Positions 57,947 through 64,000 of a stretch of DNA of 64,000 nucleotides are shown here, piece by piece. How positions within the stretch are numbered: the stretch's first letter is position 1; each line of letters begins with the position of its first letter. The notes beneath the pieces are model-generated. The model had not been told where the DNA came from and ran no database searches. It worked only from the letters and a program-made list of their open reading frames with translations. The stretch is from assembly GCA_009192285.1 (NCBI GenBank), contig WBVU01000008.1, positions 1,312,370 through 1,376,369 of the forward strand, written 5' to 3'. The translations under genes and the position numbers were made by a program. Source of the DNA: Morchella semilibera (lineage: Eukaryota; Ascomycota; Pezizomycetes; Pezizales; Morchellaceae).

Positions 57947-60551
57947 AGTTACATGTCTTGCTGGGTTGTTTCGTCGCCTGCGGGGGGACTGTGTAGCACT
58001 CTACGGAAGACGTGGCGGCGTTGTCCTTTGGATGAGTGCGAGGCCAACTTTATGCCAGCCAGTGACATTGCCTGAATTAACATAAGAAGAGGCCAGTGTG
58101 GCCGACCTTTATTAGATGAGAGGAGTTACTGTCAAGAGCTAGAAAAGAAAACAGGGGGACCACGACCACCGGTTCTCTCGTCCCAAGCTCTTAAACCATC
58201 AGGAACGCGTGTACACATGTGGTATAGTTATAATTTTCGGTAAACACTTCCAGGAACTTGACAAAACCTAGACTCGAGCACCTCCCATTCTTTGTCGCAT
58301 CACCGGCCTGGCTGGAATTCCATTAGACAGCTGCTCGGCTCCTTTTTATACCTTGTATTAGTTTCTCCTTTCTTATCCTCTCCCCAGCTTACACCCCCCC
58401 CCCCATCCCCCCCCGGCGCGACCCCATGCGTACCCCCGATCGCGTAGAGGAAAACGTTCTTACTTCCCCTTGCCTCTTTATCACACATTTTGTTTTTGCA
58501 TGTTTCCGGTGACACAGTCCCCCAATGGATCATAACACTGCTTTTTCCTCAAGAACTAGCTACTCCCGTCCAGCCAGGCCGCACACACCGTTCAAGTTGA
58601 GGACTAACGTTTACCAAGAGTAGATGTACCATTAAGGCCCGGAAAGTACAAATGAAGATGTATCTCCATTAACTCACCCGCTTTCCTTTTCAACTCTCCC
58701 TTTCCCCTGTTAAATCCACACCGACCCATTCCAAGGAATCCCCTTCCCCCAAGGCACGGAAGCGAAGCATACATGTAATTTCTTCTCCGCCGCGGACACG
58801 TACACAACCCCCGGCACCCCCGGCTCTCTGATCTAGTGCACGTCTGATAAAACCCCGAACCCTCAAGCACCCAAACCCCCGCCTACGCCTCCCACACTAC
58901 CTCCCCGCAGGGCGCGCAAGCATTGTTTTTTGTTTAATCCATTCAATGTTTGCAGCCTTCCGGCTATGACGGTGGGGCGCACAAGCTTGCACACAGTGTA
59001 GATGAGCGTCCTCCTCGATTAAGTATATGTAATCAACTACTGTCGCCATCATGGTCTATTCTTGATACACTCTCCAGCCACAAACTGGCCCTTGCTTGCG
59101 AATACACTTGCTCGCACCCTGCCCCCTGCAAGATACAGCCCCTACTACGTTATCCGTATCCTTTTATGTGTACTGGACACCTGGCTCTTGATGAGATAAT
59201 TACAGTTGTAATAAATGGGGTATGAGGCGTGCCGTAGAAATACCATAGGAGTGCCGCATTTTTGCAACCTATGCGCATTCTAACAAATATAAACCCTTGT
59301 TCGCGGGTGAGATCGCACGTTGTTTTTGCAGTTGTTTGGGAATAAATTATTTATATTAGTACCGCAGAAATACGGTACCACTGACTCTGTCGCCCTCAGG
59401 TGTGAAAGTAACACTTCATAACAGGGGGAATAAGATTCTCGACACCGTCATCACATACCACCAGTCGATCAGAATTATCAATATCAACAACATAGACGGA
59501 TAACCGCCTCACCATGTAGTGAATGATTTTATGGACAAAACTGATTTTTTCAAAAGTATTCTCCAACCCTCTTTAGCCCTTTGCTATTGAATCAAAGACG
59601 AGCGAGATATCGATGAATTAATTCATTGCTTTTTTTTTACCTGATGACAAGAAAATATTGCATGTAATCAGCAAAATATTTATTACAAAATGGTGCATGT
59701 ATGTTTTATTTTGGCAGGGTACAGACTGGAGATGGCCTGGAAATCCCGGAAATGGATAGCATTTCGCAGAGATGCCGTATAAATGCGGAATTCAATTAGA
59801 ATACCGCATACCCGTTTTTTGCGGCACGGATCACACCCCCTTCTTTGCTACTGTAGCTACGGCTCCCAGTAAACTGGATCCTGATATCATGGCTGAAATG
59901 ACTAATTTGGGGACTATACCAGATCTCCCTGTACTGGGGTCCCTGCTTCTGCTCTCCGTATAGAAAGTGGGGTAAAGCATTTAGGTAGCTAGGTTGGTGA
60001 TATGTGAGGTACGTAAGGGATCGTAGTTATATATAGAGCTCCCAGCCTGACCTAGAAGACCCACCATACTTACAGATAGACCCCCGGGGATGACTCTACA
60101 AATCTCCTCACATGCACCAACTCCGGCGCCAGAGTACCGAACAAATTACATCAGCCAGCCGGCCGAAATATTTACAACAAGTATAGTACAACACCATAAT
60201 TCCCCATCACAATCGAGTGACCGGCCATGAGCGAGTGACCAACCATGAAATGAGCAATGATTAGTAACCCACCACCACCCGAGTGAAGGGAAAGTGACCG
60301 AGTGACGCCGCATGAGCCGTCAGTGCTATTCGGACGAGCCTATATTTTGCTGTATATCCTCGCGCAAGTTCGTCTCGAGGGTTTCGGAACTGGAAAACAT
60401 CCTGGGGGTGTATGACGGATCAAGAAGCAACGAACGCCAGAGTGATCTCATCATCGATAGTTTCTACGGATGTTTGATTTGTGTTGATTGTGGGAAGAAT
60501 TTCGACATTGCTACTCATATTGGAGGTTCGTCGCGCCGTGACAGTACAGAG
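57947..60551. other. Gene-free stretch with ACCGCAGAAATACGG-like pieces
   Basis: No gene is supported. Around 59225-59400 and 59770-59830 occur short pieces such as TGCCGTAGAAATACCATA, TACCGCAGAAATACGGTA and TGCCGTATAAATGCGG, related in wording to the ATCACTACCATA family. GAGTGACC phrases repeat at 60211-60305. A TACATGTA lies at 58770. Confidence 0.4.
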
Positions 60552-60771
60552 CCCCGGGCCCGCTCGCGTGTTTTCCCACTACTAAGTAACTCTCTCGGAA
60601 ATGCCCCACAGGGGGGGTAAACTCCACGAACAACCGACTCAACCTACTATGACCAATAAGAAATCGAGTAATCAGAAACAAAACAACCCCCTAACGAACA
60701 CTATTGCCCAAGTGTGAGGGCAGCTAAATCCAGCGCACTTTCATATATCCCCCGAACACAGATACAAACAA

Positions 60772-60870
60772 GCTCAGGTAGTGCAGTGGTAGCACACCCT
60801 CACCAAAAACATTAAAAACTTACAAACCGAAAGCCGCAGGGAGACTTGGGTTCAATTCCCAGCCTGAGCC
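60772..60870 (+). ncRNA. tRNA-like Pol III gene, copy 1
   Basis: 99 nt: acceptor GCTCAGG/CCTGAGC plus C, D arm GTGC/GCAC with AGTGGTA loop, T arm TTGGG-TTCAATT-CCCAG. The A box (TAGTGCAGTGG) and B box (GGTTCAATTCC) are excellent and a TTTT follows 4 nt downstream. Between the D and T arms lie 50 nt instead of about 23, with a CCCT/AGGG stem at its base and an A-rich interior. No placement gives a normal anticodon loop with U33. Upstream is CATATATCCCCC and then ACAAACAA at the start, as for fungal tRNA genes. It may be a tRNA with an odd intron, a tRNA-like RNA, or a tRNA-derived repeat. Confidence 0.6.
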
Positions 60871-61401
60871 TACGTTTTGCTCATCAGGGGGGTTGGTTTT
60901 ATCAGGGTTAGGGTTAATTATCAGGTCTCAATTTCCCAGGGCGGCGGGCCGGGCAAGTGTGGTACCCTAGTCAATTGCGTTGATGTATCTATTGAAGTTC
61001 CTAGGACCAAATGTGTGGAGCTGGGTTAGTTTTCAAACCACAAACTCAACTCTGTAATCCTGGAACGGCGCGACTGCCCGCGCGTTCACCTCCTTACCTG
61101 TAGAAGTCGATGATTTGAGCCCGCGCCCACTGTTTACTACCAAAGGGCCTCCTAGGCTCTGCAAAATGTCTGGGACTATCACTGCTATGTATGAAATGTA
61201 CCCCCGGGCCCGCTCGGAAATACCCCACAGGGCTAAGGGGGGGATAAACTCCTGCGAACAAACGACTCAACCTACTATGACCGATAAGAAAGCGAGTAAC
61301 CAGAAACAAAACAATCCCTAACGAACACTATACTTGCCCAAGTGTGAGGGCAACTAAATCCAGCGCACTTTCATATATCCCCCGAACACAAATACAAACA
61401 A

Positions 61402-61500
61402 GCTCAGGTAGTGCAGTGGTAGCACACCCTCACCAAAAACATTAAAAACTTAAAAACCGAAAGCCGCAGGGAGACTTGGGTTCAATTCCCAGCCTGAGCC
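61402..61500 (+). ncRNA. tRNA-like Pol III gene, copy 2
   Basis: It matches copy 1 at all but one or two positions in the A-rich middle. Both box elements, all three outer stems and the upstream CATATATCCCCC/ACAAACAA block are kept. TTTT follows within 6 nt. Confidence 0.6.
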
Positions 61501-61959
61501 TACATTTTACTAATCAGTGGGGGTTGATTTATCAGGGTTAGGGTTAATTTCAGGTCTCAATTTCCCAGGGCGGCGGGCCGGGCAAGTGTGGTACCCTAAT
61601 CAATTGCGTTGATGTATAATCTATTGAAGTTCCTGGGACCAAATGTGTGGAGCTGGGTTAGTTTTCAAACCACAAAGTCAACTCTGTAATCCTGGAACGC
61701 CGCGCCCACTTTTTACCACCAAAGGGCTTCCTAGGCTCTGCAAAATGTTTAGGACTATCACTGCTATGTATGAAATGTAACCCCGGGCCCGCTCGGAAAT
61801 ACCCCACAGGGGGGGGATAAACTCCTACGAACAAACGACTCAACCTACTACGACCAATAAGAAAGCGAGTAACCAGAAACAAAACAATCCCACTAACCAC
61901 GCGTGAGCACAACTAAATCAAGACACGTTCATATATCCCCCAAACACAAATACAAACAA

Positions 61960-62058
61960 GCTCAGGTAGTGCAGTGGTAGCACACCCTCACCAAAAACAT
62001 TAAAAACTCAAAAACCGAAAGCCGCAGGGAGACTTGGGTTCAACTCCCAGCCTGAGCC
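61960..62058 (+). ncRNA. tRNA-like Pol III gene, copy 3
   Basis: 99 nt, as copy 1, with the T loop reading TTCAACT (B box GGTTCAACTCC, still a perfect consensus match). TTTT follows within 5 nt. It begins the run of 166-bp spacing. Confidence 0.6.
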
Positions 62059-62125
62059 TATTTTCTTGACCGGGGGGCTCGGTCACGACCACGTGCATAT
62101 ATCCCCCAAACACGCATACAAACAA

Positions 62126-62224
62126 GCTCAGGTAGTGCAGTGGTAGCACACCCTCACCAAAAACATTAAAAACTTATAAACCGAAAGCCGCAGGGAGACT
62201 TGGGTTCAATTCCCAGCCTGAGCC
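62126..62224 (+). ncRNA. tRNA-like Pol III gene, copy 4
   Basis: 99 nt, 166 bp after copy 3. Stems and boxes are kept and TTTT follows within 5 nt. The upstream block is shortened to CATATATCCCCCAAACACGC and ACAAACAA. Confidence 0.6.
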
Positions 62225-62291
62225 TATTTTCTTGGTCGGGGGGCTGGGTCATGACCACGGTCATCTATCCTCGAAACGCGCATACAGACAA

Positions 62292-62390
62292 GCTCAGGTA
62301 GTGCAGTGGTAGCACACCCTCACCAAAAACATTAAAAACTTATAAACCGAAAGCCGCAGGGAGACTTGGGTTCAACTCCCAGCCTGAGCC
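62292..62390 (+). ncRNA. tRNA-like Pol III gene, copy 5
   Basis: 99 nt, 166 bp after copy 4, with the same stems and boxes. The upstream block is more diverged (CATCTATCCTCG, ACAGACAA). TTTT follows within 8 nt. It is the last copy of the array. Confidence 0.6.
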
Positions 62391-62399
62391 AACATTTTA

Positions 62400-64000
62400 T
62401 TGATCGCACTGCTCACACATAAGGAGCTCCTAAACCATCAAGACTACCACGCACTAGTGTGGAAACACAGTTTGCAGACCACTCCGGTGCCCTTCTCGCC
62501 GTTAAGTAACTCTTTCAGCAACCCCACTCCTCCTGTCTCGCGTTTATCCCCTAGTGGAACTTGCCTTCTCAGCCTAGGTGAACACACAGCCCCGGCCACA
62601 AAGCGTGCCCCTGCGAGTGTACAATCAAATCCTCCACCTTCTCTTGACGCGAATGAGCACTAGTATGTGGTGCCATGACGTTATTGTACGTACAGGTATC
62701 AACATCCATTCTACCCCTTTGTACTACCTTACCACGGGGTCTCCCCCGGGACGACAAGTGACCTTTACCCGCGACCGACGTAGCAACGAGTGACAGCCGG
62801 TGACTGACAGCGAGTGATGTCCCAGCCCGAGTGATCACCCATGCTCCTGATCCGACCCGCCGTACAGAGGCGCACCAGTCCAAGTGAATCCCAGGCAGGC
62901 GAGCGACGCACCTCAAGAGCAGGCCACCCGCCCGCCGGAGGGGGCAATCCGCCCCGCCCTCAAGCAGGGGTGTTGCACGGCAACCAACTAGGCGCGTGAG
63001 CCCTGAGAGAGGGGTGTAAATGCTGGCACCCGCAGAGCGGTGAGGGACATGTAGCAGAAATACCTCCGGGACTTAGCTCCACGTACCCGCCCACCCCCCC
63101 CCCCCCAGGGTAGATCCTGGGGGATTGGGCGGCGGGCGGGTAGCGCAGGGGGGAAAATGTATCAGAAACGCCTACCGGGGGGCTGTCTTCAACCCCCCCC
63201 CCCCCAAAAAAAAAAAAAAAAAAAAAAACCGGGCAACTGGGCGGCGAGCGAATCATACGCCATAAAGCGCGGCGGCGCTTACTTGGTACCGGAAGAGCAG
63301 GATACTACTGGAAACCCCACGACCCGGTCGGGGAAGGTAGGATCTCGGGTAGTAATTGAGCCCAGAGAGAGGGCCGGCACCGCGGGGGGGGGGGGGGGGG
63401 GGGGAGCCTAGCTTGGTACCAGAGTGGCATGCGGAGCAGGGGGAGAGGGGGATATTAGCGGGTAGGCTTCCTAAGCAAGTTGGGTGGTTGCGCCCACGGG
63501 TGAGAGGGTAGCCTATCAAAAGTTATACCGCGCGGGCATAGCCGGGGGCCGGGCTGTGGGATTGTCTTGCTTCCGGGCACCAGCCGACGGCGTGGGGAGT
63601 GAAGGATACACACCGCACAGAGACGAGGAGGTGGGTGAGGAATAGTAGAGAATTGGTAGTGGCCACGCTTGGCAGGAGTATATCTGAAAAGTAGAAACTC
63701 TTGCCAACCCGGGAGCCAGACAGGCCATGTACTATTGACTAGATAATGAGGTCGGAGCTCTAACGGGACAAAATGAGTCGGACGAGAAGGTGACCCGGCT
63801 AATCATAGCTCGGATTAACTTAGAAAGCATAAACACTAGAGTGAGATCTTAGGAAACGCGTTATTGCCTCCCCCAACGGGGACAGAAAGCCCCTCAATTA
63901 TCGGCCAGGAAAGATCGTATACAACCGTAAAACAAGGCCCCCCGAAATAAAAGCTTCCAAACTATTTTTGCTGCCCGAGCGAAGCTAGAGGGATGTAGGC
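62400..64000. other. GC-rich non-coding DNA with long homopolymers
   Basis: No gene is supported. GC content rises after about 62.8 kb. It holds a C13 run followed by A23 (63193-63228), a run of about 21 G (63384-63404) and a C14 run near 63094. CGAGTGA phrases recur at 62788, 62810 and 62827. A GGTACC-centred phrase (CTTGGTACCGGAAGAGCAGG, CTTGGTACCAGAGTGGC) occurs near 63283 and 63412. Open frames here are translations of the biased composition. Confidence 0.5.

Larger units (their letters stand above)
60552..62060. repeat. Tandem array of about 600-bp units
   Basis: Three units begin at CCCCGGGCCCGCTCG (60552, 61202 and 61781). Each carries GACTCAACCTACTA, CAGAAACAAAACAA, the TATA-like CATATATCCCCC and a tRNA-like gene. 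The first two also carry the telomere-like box and TGGAGCTGGGTTAGTTTTC. Unit lengths are about 650 and 579 bp; the third is cut short and passes into two 166-bp units at 62059-62390. Minus-strand open frames in this array (61094-61309, 61658-61912) are repeats of the same DNA rather than genes. Confidence 0.85.

Noticed and set aside
61094-61912. Two similar minus-strand frames that might be a duplicated gene
   Set aside because: They copy the tandem DNA unit, are short, begin at arbitrary places and differ by frame-changing gaps.
60772-62390. Calling the five tRNA-like copies ordinary tRNA genes of a given amino acid
   Set aside because: No placement of the anticodon gives U33 and a paired 5-bp stem; candidates for Gly, Val and Pro were tried and fail.
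60772-62390. CRISPR-like array
   Set aside because: The repeats are 99-nt tRNA-like genes with unequal spacing and related spacers, in a eukaryotic context.

Overview
The window looks like gene-poor, transposon-rich chromosomal DNA of a filamentous ascomycete. The evidence is a 68-bp GT-AG intron with a CTGAC branch site, Ty3/Gypsy retroelements of fungal type, a nuclear tRNA-Glu gene and TA-flanked miniature transposons. A Pezizomycete (truffle/morel-like) genome would fit the low gene density, but that is inference. Only two protein-coding host genes are well supported in 64 kb, and they are paralogues of each other.

Layout. 1-11.6 kb: mostly non-coding, with a weak minus-strand hypothetical gene at 4.6-5.4 kb, two TA-flanked miniature inverted-repeat elements at 6.85 and 7.9 kb, and a 1.1-kb cluster of TGATTCATTTAC-like repeats. 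11.6-19.0 kb: a chromodomain-type Ty3/Gypsy fossil with identical 113-bp LTRs and a 5-bp target duplication. 20.8-22.7 kb: host gene 1 (two exons). 25.2-25.3 kb: another miniature element. 25.4-33.0 kb: a second, older Ty3/Gypsy fossil with about 390-bp LTRs. 33-47 kb: long gene-free stretch with at least five miniature or foldback elements and older dispersed repeats. 48.0-49.9 kb: host gene 2, an intronless paralogue of gene 1. 50-60 kb: more miniature elements and one tRNA-Glu(CTC) gene. 60.5-62.4 kb: tandem array carrying five copies of a 99-nt tRNA-like Pol III gene. 62.4-64 kb: GC-rich non-coding DNA with very long G, C and A runs.

The observations that look least ordinary are: (1) the five-copy tRNA-like array, where every copy keeps the A box, B box, acceptor, D and T stems, a TTTT terminator and the upstream block, yet has no normal anticodon loop; (2) a 109-136-bp element with CATCAGCAA ends, filled with GTCTCCTGA repeats, sitting at a similar place in the gag region of both Ty3 fossils; (3) the pair of unknown two-membrane-segment proteins that differ by exactly one intron; (4) several families of TA-flanked miniature elements, at least one with six members in this window; (5) strong excess of two short motifs, the palindrome TACATGTA and a telomere-like CAGGGTTAGGGTT box.

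All calls come from reading the sequence by eye. Repeat ends and motif counts should be taken as close rather than exact, and no database comparison was possible.
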